NCBI GenBank assembly: GCA_023954045.1
Contig: JAMLIR010000001.1
Location: 434,001-498,000 of the forward strand
DNA: 64,000 nt
Source of the DNA: Burkholderiaceae bacterium
Lineage (GTDB): Bacteria > Pseudomonadota > Gammaproteobacteria > Burkholderiales > Burkholderiaceae_E
Direction: 5' to 3'
This document shows positions 55,924 through 63,274 of this stretch, in pieces. A program made the translations under genes and the position numbers. The first letter of the stretch is position 1, and every line of letters begins with the position of its first letter. The notes under the pieces are model-generated. The model saw only the letters and a program-made list of their open reading frames with translations. It did no database searches and was not told the DNA's origin.

Positions 55924-56220
55924 ATGAGCACCCGAAGCCGCGAATCGGAACCGCGCGCGCCCGCGGGGGGACACGGCGCGGGCGCGCGCTGGAGCGAACC
56001 CGACGGCATCCACATCGACGTGCGCGGCCTGCCCGCCCCGGAGCCGCTGGTCGCGATCCTCGAGCTCGTCGGTTCGATCCGCGATGCGACGCCGGTGATC
56101 GTCCACCACGATCGCGACCCGCGGATGCTCTATCCCGAGCTCGCCGAGCTCGGCTGGACCGCGGAGCAGATCGACGGCGCGCCGGGCGAGGTCCGCCTGC
56201 GGCTCGCCCCGGCGACCTGA
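55924..56220 (+). CDS. DUF2249 domain protein
   Basis: 98 residues, soluble. DGIHIDVRGLPAPEPLVAILELVGSIRDATPVIVHHDRDPRMLYPELAELGW is the DUF2249 signature (TusA-like alpha/beta sandwich without the active cysteine). Such proteins are often fused to or beside hemerythrin and NO-related genes. Encoded 13 bp after hcrB and 22 bp before a polytopic membrane protein. Function unknown. Confidence 0.82.
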   Translation: MSTRSRESEPRAPAGGHGAGARWSEPDGIHIDVRGLPAPEPLVAILELVGSIRDATPVIVHHDRDPRMLYPELAELGWTAEQIDGAPGEVRLRLAPAT

Positions 56221-56242
56221 GCCGCCGCGAGGCCCACCCGAC

Positions 56243-57556
56243 ATGGCGACCCGGCTCGCGGCGGGCACCTTCCTGGCAGGTGCGACGAGCCGGCTGCTGC
56301 CCCCGTCGATCCCGCTGCGCTTCTTCGGCGCCGCGGTTGCCAGCCACCTGCTGGCCTGGCTCGCGCTGCTCGCCGGAAGCGCGACGATGCCGCGATTCGC
56401 CGGCGGGCTGGGCTGGACGCTGGCCGGGCTGCACCTGGTGACCCTCGGCGTCCTGGTGATGACTGCGATCGGCGCGAGCCTTCAGCTGCTACCCGTCGCG
56501 ACCCGGCAACCGGTTCGCTCGATGCGCTGGCCGGTCGTCGTCTGGTGGCTCTACGCGCCTGGCGTCGCGGCGATCGCGCTCGGCATGGGACTGGGCCTGG
56601 CGTGGCTGCTGGCCCTGGGTGCGACCGCGGTCGTCGTTGCGCTGATCGTCTACGGCGCGCTGCTCGCGCGAAACCTCGCCGGTGCCCGGGGCATGCCGGT
56701 CGTCGTCGCGCACGGATGGACCGCGCTCGCCTCGCTGCTGGTCGTGCTGGTCACCGCGTTCTCGCTCGCGTTCACCTACGTCGGCATTCCGCTGATGGAT
56801 CGTGGCACCGGGCTCGCACTGCACGTCGCGTTCGCCGCCTACGGCCTGATGGGCATGCTCGCTCTGGGCTTCTCGTACATCCTGGTCCCGATGTTCGCCT
56901 TGTCGGCCGCGCCGCCGGAGCGCCGCGCGCTGGCGTCGTGCGCGCTCGCGGCCCTCGCGCTCGCCCTCGCCGGCGCCGCCGCGCTCGGGTTCGCACCGCA
57001 GGCCTTGCGCGTGGCCGCCGTGCTCGCGGCCCTGGTGGCAGTCGGGCTGCACCTGCGGATGATGGTCGTCGCGACGAAGACCGGGATGCGCCGGGAACTC
57101 GGGCGCTCGTTCAGGCTGGTGCGCATCTCCTGGGTGCTGCTGCCGCTGAGCCTGCTCGCCGCCCTCGCGGTCGCGCTCGGCGCTCCGCTCGGCGGCATGC
57201 CGACCCTGTTCGGCCTTACGCTGATCGGCGGCTGGTTGCTGACGTTCCTGCTGGGTATCCTGCAACGCATCGTTCCGTTCCTTGCGTCGATGCACAAGCC
57301 GCCCGGCAAGTCGCCGCCGCGCACGCCTTCGTCGCTGACCGACGACCGCCCGCTGGCGATCCACTTCTGGTGCCACCTTTCCGCGCTGGCGTTGCTCGCG
57401 CTGGCGATCCTGACCGACAATGCGCGGATCGCCGCGGCGGGCGCAGCGGTGGGGTTCGCCGGCGCGATCGCGTTCTCGGCCTTCTTCGTGATCCTGTTGC
57501 TCAGGATGCGCCGGCCGCCGGTAGCGCGCGCGGCCCGCAATACCCCTGATGCTTGA
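56243..57556 (+). CDS. Polytopic membrane protein, NnrS/heme-copper-oxidase-like
   Basis: 437 residues with about 12 hydrophobic helices. Several helices contain conserved-looking histidines (ASHLLAWLALLAG, GLHLVTLGVLVM, HVAFAAYGLMGMLALGFSYILVPMF, IHFWCHLSALA), a layout reminiscent of NnrS or of NorB-like subunit I proteins. It may bind heme or metal and act in nitrogen-oxide handling. The call is from pattern only, so the exact family is uncertain. It follows the DUF2249 gene; its stop codon overlaps the FNR-type box of the next operon. Confidence 0.55.
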   Translation: MATRLAAGTFLAGATSRLLPPSIPLRFFGAAVASHLLAWLALLAGSATMPRFAGGLGWTLAGLHLVTLGVLVMTAIGASLQLLPVATRQPVRSMRWPVVVWWLYAPGVAAIALGMGLGLAWLLALGATAVVVALIVYGALLARNLAGARGMPVVVAHGWTALASLLVVLVTAFSLAFTYVGIPLMDRGTGLALHVAFAAYGLMGMLALGFSYILVPMFALSAAPPERRALASCALAALALALAGAAALGFAPQALRVAAVLAALVAVGLHLRMMVVATKTGMRRELGRSFRLVRISWVLLPLSLLAALAVALGAPLGGMPTLFGLTLIGGWLLTFLLGILQRIVPFLASMHKPPGKSPPRTPSSLTDDRPLAIHFWCHLSALALLALAILTDNARIAAAGAAVGFAGAIAFSAFFVILLLRMRRPPVARAARNTPDA

Positions 57557-57566
57557 CGCGCATCAA
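57553..57566. promoter_or_regulatory. FNR/CRP-type box before the hemerythrin operon
   Basis: TTGAC-GCGC-ATCAA matches TTGAT-N4-ATCAA at 9 of 10 defined positions. Its centre (57559.5) is about 42 bp upstream of a start expected near 57602, again class II spacing, with TATTCT at 57591-57596 as -10. It overlaps the stop of the upstream membrane-protein gene, so this operon has its own oxygen-responsive promoter. Confidence 0.6.
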
Positions 57567-57590
57567 TGGACCGATCCGGTCCTCTTTCGT

Positions 57591-57608
57591 TATTCTAGTA
57601 TCCGAATA
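57591..57608. promoter_or_regulatory. Second copy of the 18-bp inverted repeat (candidate Rrf2 operator)
   Basis: TATTCTAGTATCCGAATA has the same arms (TATTC ... GAATA, 8 bp apart) and centre as the copy at 41146-41163 (its reverse complement is TATTCTGGTACCCGAATG). The two agree at 15 of 18 positions. It overlaps the predicted -10 and lies 17 bp before the hemerythrin ATG. Confidence 0.55.
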
Positions 57609-57625
57609 CCATTATTGGACCGGCG

Positions 57626-58120
57626 ATGAACTTCCAGCGACAGGTCAGCCACGCGCTCGACGACGAGCACCGCACCAACCTCGACCTTCTCGGCCGCATC
57701 GAACAGGCGTTCGCGCGCGCGCCGCGCACGGGCGCGAGTCGCGACCCCGACCTCGCCAAGGTCGCCGCGAGCTTCGCGCGCCACCTCGAGCAGGACGTGA
57801 ACCGGCATTTCGACTTCGAGGAGCGCGAGCTGTTCACGCGGCTTGCCGACGCGGGCGAAGGCGACATCGCCGAGCTGCTCACCGAGGAGCACGCCGCGAT
57901 CCGCGCGGTCGCCGACGAGATGCTGCCGCTCGCGCGCGCCGCCGCGGCCGGATCCCTCGACGACGAAGGCTGGAATGCGCTGAAGGTCGGCGCGCTCGAG
58001 ATGGTCGAACGCCAGGTCTCCCACATCCAGAAGGAGACCATGGCGCTGCTGCCGATGCTCGAGGACCTGCTCGACGAAGACACCGACCGCGAACTCGCCT
58101 TCGCCTACGCCGCCGCGTGA
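57626..58120 (+). CDS. Hemerythrin-domain protein
   Basis: 164 residues, all-helical. Diiron ligands expected for a hemerythrin HHE domain are visible: His15, His53, His61 with Glu65/66, His89 (EEHAAIR) and His133 with Glu137. Such cytoplasmic hemerythrins store or sense O2 or NO, or protect and repair Fe-S proteins. First gene of an operon with a double-GNAT protein, a MIP18/DUF59 protein and an NnrS-like membrane protein, behind an FNR-type box and an inverted repeat. Confidence 0.85.
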   Translation: MNFQRQVSHALDDEHRTNLDLLGRIEQAFARAPRTGASRDPDLAKVAASFARHLEQDVNRHFDFEERELFTRLADAGEGDIAELLTEEHAAIRAVADEMLPLARAAAAGSLDDEGWNALKVGALEMVERQVSHIQKETMALLPMLEDLLDEDTDRELAFAYAAA

Positions 58121-58152
58121 AGCGGCATCCCGACACTTACGAGGCCACGCCC

Positions 58153-59166
58153 ATGCAAGCCGCCAACGCGCCAGCCATCGTCATCCGCCCGCTCGCGCGC
58201 GGCGACCTCGACGCCGTCGTCGCGATCGACAACGCGATCGAGGGCCGTTCCCGCCGCGCCTACTTCGAGCGTCGCCTGGCCGGTGCGCTGCGCGACCCCG
58301 GTTCGCACGCGCAATTCGCCGCCTGCGACGACAAGGGGCTGCTCGGTCACATCCAGGCCCGCGTCACCGAGGGCGAGTTCGGCCGCAGCGGCCGCGACCT
58401 GCGGCTCGAAGCGGTCGGCGTGCGCGCCGACGCCCAGGGCCGCGGCATCGGCCGCCAGCTGTTCGGCGCGCTGTCGCAGTGGGCCGCGCGCCACGGCATC
58501 GCCGAGCTGCGCACGCAGGCCGCGTGGAACAACCACCGGATGATGGGCTGGCTCGACAGCGCCGGCTTCACGCTGGCGCCCAACCACGTCGTCGACTGCC
58601 CGGTGCGCGGCGGCGAGTACGTTCGCGAGCGCGACGACCCCGTGTCGATGCCGGTCGGCGAAGGGCCCGCGCACGAGATCAACTTCGGCGGCAAGGAAGG
58701 CAACGACTTCGAGCGGCTGGCGCGCGACAACGCCGACATCCGGCCGATGAGCGCTGCCGACCTCGCCGACATCGTCCGGATCGACCGCGGCATCACCGGG
58801 CGCGACCGCAACGACTACATCGCCGGACTGCTCGGCGAGACGCTCGCCGACTCGGCGATCCGGGTCTCGCTCACCGCCCGGCTCGACGACGTGATCGTCG
58901 GCTTCGTGATGGCGCGCGCCGACCTCGGCGACTTCGGCCGCACCGAACCGGTGGCCGTGATCGACACGATCGGCGTCGATCCCGCCTACGGGCATCGCGG
59001 CGTCGGCCACGCGCTGCTCTCGCAGCTGTTCCTGAACCTGGGCGCGCTGCGCATCGAGCGGGTGGAGACGCAGGTCGCGCCGCGCGACCTCGCCCTGCTC
59101 GGCTTCCTGTACGACGTCGGCTTCGCGCCGTCGCAGCGGCTGCCGTTCGCGCGGCAGCTCGCCTGA
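58153..59166 (+). CDS. Double-domain GNAT acetyltransferase
   Basis: 337 residues from the ATG at 58153 with GAGG upstream (a GTG at 58117 overlapping the hemerythrin stop is an alternative). Two GNAT domains in tandem: residues 8-150, opening IVIRPLARGDLDAVVAID with CoA loop AQGRGIGRQLF, and about residues 195-337, opening DIRPMSAADLADIVRID with loop GHRGVGHALL. A linker with VGEGPAHEINFGGKEGND connects them. Both halves resemble the single GNAT protein at 40572-41105. Target unknown. Confidence 0.82.
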   Translation: MQAANAPAIVIRPLARGDLDAVVAIDNAIEGRSRRAYFERRLAGALRDPGSHAQFAACDDKGLLGHIQARVTEGEFGRSGRDLRLEAVGVRADAQGRGIGRQLFGALSQWAARHGIAELRTQAAWNNHRMMGWLDSAGFTLAPNHVVDCPVRGGEYVRERDDPVSMPVGEGPAHEINFGGKEGNDFERLARDNADIRPMSAADLADIVRIDRGITGRDRNDYIAGLLGETLADSAIRVSLTARLDDVIVGFVMARADLGDFGRTEPVAVIDTIGVDPAYGHRGVGHALLSQLFLNLGALRIERVETQVAPRDLALLGFLYDVGFAPSQRLPFARQLA

Positions 59167-59189
59167 TCGCCGTTCGGCGCGCCACTGCG

Positions 59190-59501
59190 ATGACCACCCC
59201 GATGCCCGACGACGACGCGGTGCGCGAAGCGCTGCGGCAGGTCGAAGACCCCGAAGCCGGGATGAACATCGTCGACCTCGGCCTCGTCTACGTCGTCGAG
59301 GTCGGCGAGAACTCGGTGCACGTCGAAATGACGATGACCACGGCCGCGTGCCCGATGGCCGACATGATCACCGACCACGCGCGCCGCGTCATCGCCGCGA
59401 TCACGCCGCCCGACACCGCGATCGACGTCGAGCTGGTCTGGGATCCGCCGTGGACCCCTGACAAGATGACCGGCATCGCCCGCGACCACTTCGGCTGGTA
59501 G
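59190..59501 (+). CDS. MIP18/DUF59 family protein (SufT/PaaD-like)
   Basis: 103 residues. The DUF59 motif is complete: QVEDPEAGMNIVDLGLVYVVEV, MTMTTAACPMADMI with the conserved cysteine, and ELVWDPPWTPDKM. The family acts in Fe-S cluster maturation (SufT, Mrp N-terminal, PaaD). It lacks the zinc-binding C-terminal extension of PaaD. In this Fe-S-rich gene neighbourhood a role in assembly or repair of clusters in Bcr, Hcr or Pad enzymes is plausible. 23 bp after the GNAT gene and 6 bp before the NnrS-like gene. Confidence 0.88.
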   Translation: MTTPMPDDDAVREALRQVEDPEAGMNIVDLGLVYVVEVGENSVHVEMTMTTAACPMADMITDHARRVIAAITPPDTAIDVELVWDPPWTPDKMTGIARDHFGW

Positions 59502-59507
59502 CGTGGC

Positions 59508-60632
59508 TTGACCCGGCGATCCGCGCCCTCCGCGGCCCCGTCCGGCTTGCCGCCGCCGTGGCGGGTGCCGCTCCTCGTGCTCGGCTTTCTCGGCCTCGTC
59601 GTCGGCGCTGGTGCCGGCCTGGCGAGGCTCGGCTGGGCGGTGCCCGCGCTCGCCGCGTCGGCCGCCGCGCTGCACGGTCCGCTGATGATCTGCGGTTTCT
59701 TCGGCGTCGTGATCTCGCTCGAGCGCGCCGTGGCGATCGGCCGCTATTGGGCGTACCTCGGTCCGCTGCTTGCCGGCATCGGCAGCGCGACCACCGTCTT
59801 TGGCGCCGGCGCGCTCGCGCCCTGGTTCTTCCTCGGAGGCGGCATCGTGCTGCTGGCGGCCTCGCTCGACGTGTACCGCAGGCAGACCGCGCTGTTCACC
59901 TTCACGCTCGCGCTGGGCGCCGCATGCTGGCCGGTGGGCGTGGCCCTCTGGGCGACGGGCACGAGCGTGCACGAGGTCGTCGGCTGGTGGCTCGCCTTCC
60001 TGATCCTGACGATCGCCGGCGAGCGGCTCGAGTTGTCGCGCTTCCTGCCGCCGTCGCCGATCGCCCGTCGGATGTTCGCGGTGATCCTCGCGGCGATCCT
60101 CGCGGGGCTGCTCGGCGCCGGCCAGCCGTGGGGCGCGTTCACCTTCCCGGCCGGGCTGCTGGCGCTGGCCGCGTGGCTGTTCCGGCAGGACATCGCGCGC
60201 CGCACCGTGCGCAACAAGGGCCTGACCCGGTTCATCGCCGTCTGCCTGCTGTCGGGCTATGCCTGGCTGGCGGTGGGCAGCGTCACCTCGCTGTGGGCCG
60301 GGGGATTCGTGCCCGGAACGCGCGCCTACGACGCCGCGATGCACGCGCTGACGCTGGGCTTCGTCTTCTCGATGGTGTTCGGCCACGCGGCGATCATCTT
60401 CCCCGCGGTGCTGCGGGTCGCGGTGCCGTATCACCCGACCTTCTACCTGCCGCTGGCCTTGCTGCACCTGTCCCTGCTGGTGCGCCTCGCCGGCGACGCA
60501 ACCGGCCACTACGGCTGGACGCAGGCCGGCGGCATGCTCAACGCCGTCGCGCTGGCAGCTTTCATTGTCAGCACTGCCGCGGCGGTCGTGCGCGGAGCGC
60601 GTTCTCGCGCGAAGCAGGCGCCGGCGGCCTGA
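59508..60632 (+). CDS. NnrS-like polytopic membrane protein
   Basis: 374 residues from a TTG start, about 11-12 hydrophobic helices. Segments such as LHGPLMICGFFGVVISLERAVAIG and AMHALTLGFVFSMVFGHAAIIFPAVLR, with helix-embedded histidines, resemble NnrS, a heme- and copper-binding membrane protein linked to NO tolerance in denitrifiers. Last gene of the hemerythrin operon. The match is by pattern; other heme-copper-like families remain possible. Confidence 0.65.
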   Translation: MTRRSAPSAAPSGLPPPWRVPLLVLGFLGLVVGAGAGLARLGWAVPALAASAAALHGPLMICGFFGVVISLERAVAIGRYWAYLGPLLAGIGSATTVFGAGALAPWFFLGGGIVLLAASLDVYRRQTALFTFTLALGAACWPVGVALWATGTSVHEVVGWWLAFLILTIAGERLELSRFLPPSPIARRMFAVILAAILAGLLGAGQPWGAFTFPAGLLALAAWLFRQDIARRTVRNKGLTRFIAVCLLSGYAWLAVGSVTSLWAGGFVPGTRAYDAAMHALTLGFVFSMVFGHAAIIFPAVLRVAVPYHPTFYLPLALLHLSLLVRLAGDATGHYGWTQAGGMLNAVALAAFIVSTAAAVVRGARSRAKQAPAA

Positions 60633-60793
60633 TCGCGGCCGGGCGCGCCGGATCGAACCGGAACCAGGGAGCCGCCGGTTCCCGGCGACATCCCGCACCC
60701 GGACATCCGGTGCGTTCCCCGAGAGGGCTTCCGTTCGGACCCTGCCGCTTGCGGGACGTTCCGTCCCCAGGCCGATGACGCCCGCCGGCCTCT
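60633..60793. terminator. Convergent intergenic region with two hairpins
   Basis: 161 bp between the convergent NnrS-like and ferredoxin genes. A perfect stem CGCCGG/CCGGCG with a 3-nt loop lies at 60673-60687, and a second hairpin GCACC(C)GGA/TCCGGTGC with one bulged base lies at 60695-60713. Neither is followed by a clear T-run, so they are possible Rho-assisted or bidirectional terminators. Confidence 0.4.
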
Positions 60794-61039
60794 TCAGCCG
60801 TGCAGCTGGTGGTATTTCTCCATCAGCTGCTCGGGCGTCTCCTGGTAGTCGGGGTGCGGCACGATGCAGTCGGCCGGACAGACGAGCATGCACTGCGGCT
60901 CGTCCTCGGCGCCGACGCACTCGGTGCAGCGCATCGGGTCGATCACGTAGATCGGGTCGCCGGCGCTGATCGCCTCGTTGGGGCACACCGGCTTGCAGGC
61001 GTCGCAGGCGGTGCAGTTGTCGTTGATCGTGAGTGCCAT
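60794..61039 (-). CDS. fdx: 2[4Fe-4S] ferredoxin of the benzoyl-CoA pathway
   Basis: 81 residues. Two clusters: Cys9/12/15/19 (CTACDACKPVC) and Cys38/41/50/54 (CTECVGAEDEPQCMLVC), the second with the 8-residue spacer of the Chromatium-type low-potential ferredoxins. The C-terminal helix (DYQETPEQLMEKYHQLHG) is typical. It lies 14 bp after bcrD, the same order as in Thauera aromatica, where this ferredoxin is the electron donor to benzoyl-CoA reductase. Confidence 0.93.
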   Translation of the reverse strand: MALTINDNCTACDACKPVCPNEAISAGDPIYVIDPMRCTECVGAEDEPQCMLVCPADCIVPHPDYQETPEQLMEKYHQLHG

Positions 61040-61053
61040 TCGGATTCTCCTGA

Positions 61054-61893
61054 TTACGCGACGGCCTGTTCCTGCAGGCCGGCAAGCTTGCCGTGGCGGA
61101 ACGCCCCCCACAGCGCCGCGCCGATCGCGCCTGCATAGATCGAGTCGGGGTGGTTGACGACCTCGACGTTGGCCTTCTCGTTGGCGATCTCCTCGCGGAT
61201 GGCCGCCAGCAAGCCGGTGTCGAGCGCCAGGCCGCCAGTCATCAGCGCGGTGCCTTCCTTGATCCCGGTGACCTTGAGCAGTTTGACGATCCGCGACGCC
61301 ATCGACAAGTGAATCCCTTTCAGGATGTCGGTCGGGGCGATGCTGCGCGACACCATGTTGATCACGTCGGTCTCGGCCAGCACCGCGCAGATCGAGCTCA
61401 CCTTCTCGGGGTTCTGCGACTTCTGCGACAGCGGGCCGATCTCCTCGACCGCGACGCCGAGATAGCGGGCGATGTTCTCGAGGAACTGTCCCGACCCCGA
61501 CGCGCACTGGCTCGTCATCTTGTACGACAGCACCTTGCCGCGCTCGTCGACGTAGATCGCGCGGCCGTTCAGCGCGCCGATGTCGACGATCGCGCGCGCG
61601 CCCGGCTGCAGGAACACGCCGCCGCGCGCGTGCGTGGTCATCGAGTAGAAGTGGCCGGTGGCGAACTTCACGTTCTCGCCCTCGCCGGTGGTCGCGATGT
61701 AGTCGACCTGGTCGGGCGCGATGCCGGCGTCGGCGAGCACGCCGTCGCGGCCCTCTTCCGCGAGCTGCATCGGATCGCGGCGGCGGATGCGCTCGCAGCG
61801 CTTGGCCAGCCATTCCTGCCGGTCTCCGTCGACCTTGAAGAGCACGCTCTTGACGGCGCCCGAACCGATGTCGATGCCGATCGAATAGGTCAT
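61054..61893 (-). CDS. bcrD: Benzoyl-CoA reductase subunit D (ATPase)
   Basis: 279 residues, BadF/BcrA ASKHA ATPase. Phosphate-binding loops YSIGIDIGSGAVKSVLF and AIVDIGALNGRAIYV; the bridging cluster cysteines are Cys130 (TSQCASGSGQFLE) and Cys169 (SSICAVLAETD). The subunit pairs with BcrA to hydrolyse ATP and drive low-potential electrons to the BcrBC site. It lies 26 bp after bcrA. Confidence 0.95.
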   Translation of the reverse strand: MTYSIGIDIGSGAVKSVLFKVDGDRQEWLAKRCERIRRRDPMQLAEEGRDGVLADAGIAPDQVDYIATTGEGENVKFATGHFYSMTTHARGGVFLQPGARAIVDIGALNGRAIYVDERGKVLSYKMTSQCASGSGQFLENIARYLGVAVEEIGPLSQKSQNPEKVSSICAVLAETDVINMVSRSIAPTDILKGIHLSMASRIVKLLKVTGIKEGTALMTGGLALDTGLLAAIREEIANEKANVEVVNHPDSIYAGAIGAALWGAFRHGKLAGLQEQAVA

Positions 61894-61919
61894 GTCGTTC
61901 TCCTGGATTGCGATGCCGC

Positions 61920-63260
61920 TCAGGCGCGAGCCTCGGCGGTCTTTCCTTCCTCGACCACCGCGCGCCACGCGAAGGTCGCACCGCCGAGCGCGCCGGTGTA
62001 GATCGAGTCGGGGTCGATGTTCAGCGTCATCTCGCCGTAGTTCTCGAACACCAGTTCCTTCAGCGCCTTGACCGCGGCCTCGTTCTTCGCCACCCCGCCG
62101 GTGAACGTGAACTCGTTGCGGATGCCGCCCGAGCGCGCGAGGATCGACATCGCCCGCAGGATGATCGACCGGTGCAGGCCGGCCATGATGTCCTCGCGCT
62201 TGTCGCCCAGCGCCAGCCGGTCGCGCAGCTCGGCGCCGGCGAACACGGTGCAGGTCGAATTGATGCGCACCGTCTTGGTCGACTTCATCGCCAGGGGCCC
62301 GAGCTCGTGCAGGCCCATGTTCATCTCGTCCGCGATGTAGCCGAGGTAGCGCCCGCAGCCGGCCGCGCAGCGGTCGTTCATCTGGAAGCTCTCGACGATG
62401 CCGTTCGGGTCGACCTGGATCGCCTTGGTGTCCTGCCCGCCGATGTCGAGCACCGTCGCCGTGTTCGGATACATCACGTGAGCGCCCAGCCCGTGGCACA
62501 GGATCTCCGAGCGCACGTGCTCCTTCGAGAACGGCAGCCGCGCGCGGCCGTAGCCGGTGCCGATCACGTACGTCTCTTCCATCTCGGTGTCGAGCACGCC
62601 CTTGACGGGCGCCTCGACCTGCTCGCGACGGCCGGCCGTCTCGGGCAGCGCCTTGAATGTCTTGTCGAGCGCCGACACCAGGTGGCGGCGGATCGACTCG
62701 TCGTAGACGCGGTTCTCGACCTCGATGATCGAGCGATCGAACACGTTCAGCAGGAAGTCGTAGCGGGTGCCCATCTCCTTCGCGACCGTCTCGCCGGTGG
62801 CCAGGTACTGGCTGCCGGCGATGTCGCGGAAGAAGTCCGACTTGCGCCGGGCGCCCGGCACGAACAACGACGGCGCCTCGGCGGTGATGCGCTTGAACAC
62901 CTCGTCGAGCGCCTCGCCGACGACCTTCGTGCTGTCGCCGAACTTGGCGGTCTCGAGGCTGCGCCGGCAGGTCTCGTGCAGGTCGCCGAGCTGCTCCAGG
63001 TACTGCTCGGCGCGGAAGTCGCGCTCGAGCTGGCCCAGGAAGGTCTCGAGGTGGCCGTTGAGCGCCTTCGTCTGCGCCAGCGCCTGCCGGAACAGGTAGA
63101 AGCGGCCGTTGAGCAGCGCCTCCTGCTTGGCGATCGCCGCCGCCGTGTCGTAGTTCGAGCGCGAGTTGGTGATCCCGCGCCCGATGATGTTCTGGTTCTC
63201 GTCGATGACCACCGCCTTGGTGGTCGTCGAGCCCAGGTCGATGCCGATGAAACAGCGCAT
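61920..63260 (-). CDS. bcrA: Benzoyl-CoA reductase subunit A (ATPase)
   Basis: 446 residues. ASKHA nucleotide loops [18 protein letters not shown] and [16 protein letters not shown]; cluster region [11 protein letters not shown] (Cys298, Cys302) and [10 protein letters not shown] (Cys337). It shares a [4Fe-4S] cluster with BcrD, acting as the ATP-driven electron activator. The length and the insertion of about 130 residues between lobes distinguish it from BcrD. It lies 14 bp after bcrB. Confidence 0.96.
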   Translation of the reverse strand: MRCFIGIDLGSTTTKAVVIDENQNIIGRGITNSRSNYDTAAAIAKQEALLNGRFYLFRQALAQTKALNGHLETFLGQLERDFRAEQYLEQLGDLHETCRRSLETAKFGDSTKVVGEALDEVFKRITAEAPSLFVPGARRKSDFFRDIAGSQYLATGETVAKEMGTRYDFLLNVFDRSIIEVENRVYDESIRRHLVSALDKTFKALPETAGRREQVEAPVKGVLDTEMEETYVIGTGYGRARLPFSKEHVRSEILCHGLGAHVMYPNTATVLDIGGQDTKAIQVDPNGIVESFQMNDRCAAGCGRYLGYIADEMNMGLHELGPLAMKSTKTVRINSTCTVFAGAELRDRLALGDKREDIMAGLHRSIILRAMSILARSGGIRNEFTFTGGVAKNEAAVKALKELVFENYGEMTLNIDPDSIYTGALGGATFAWRAVVEEGKTAEARA

Positions 63261-63274
63261 GGCGGTCCCCTTTC

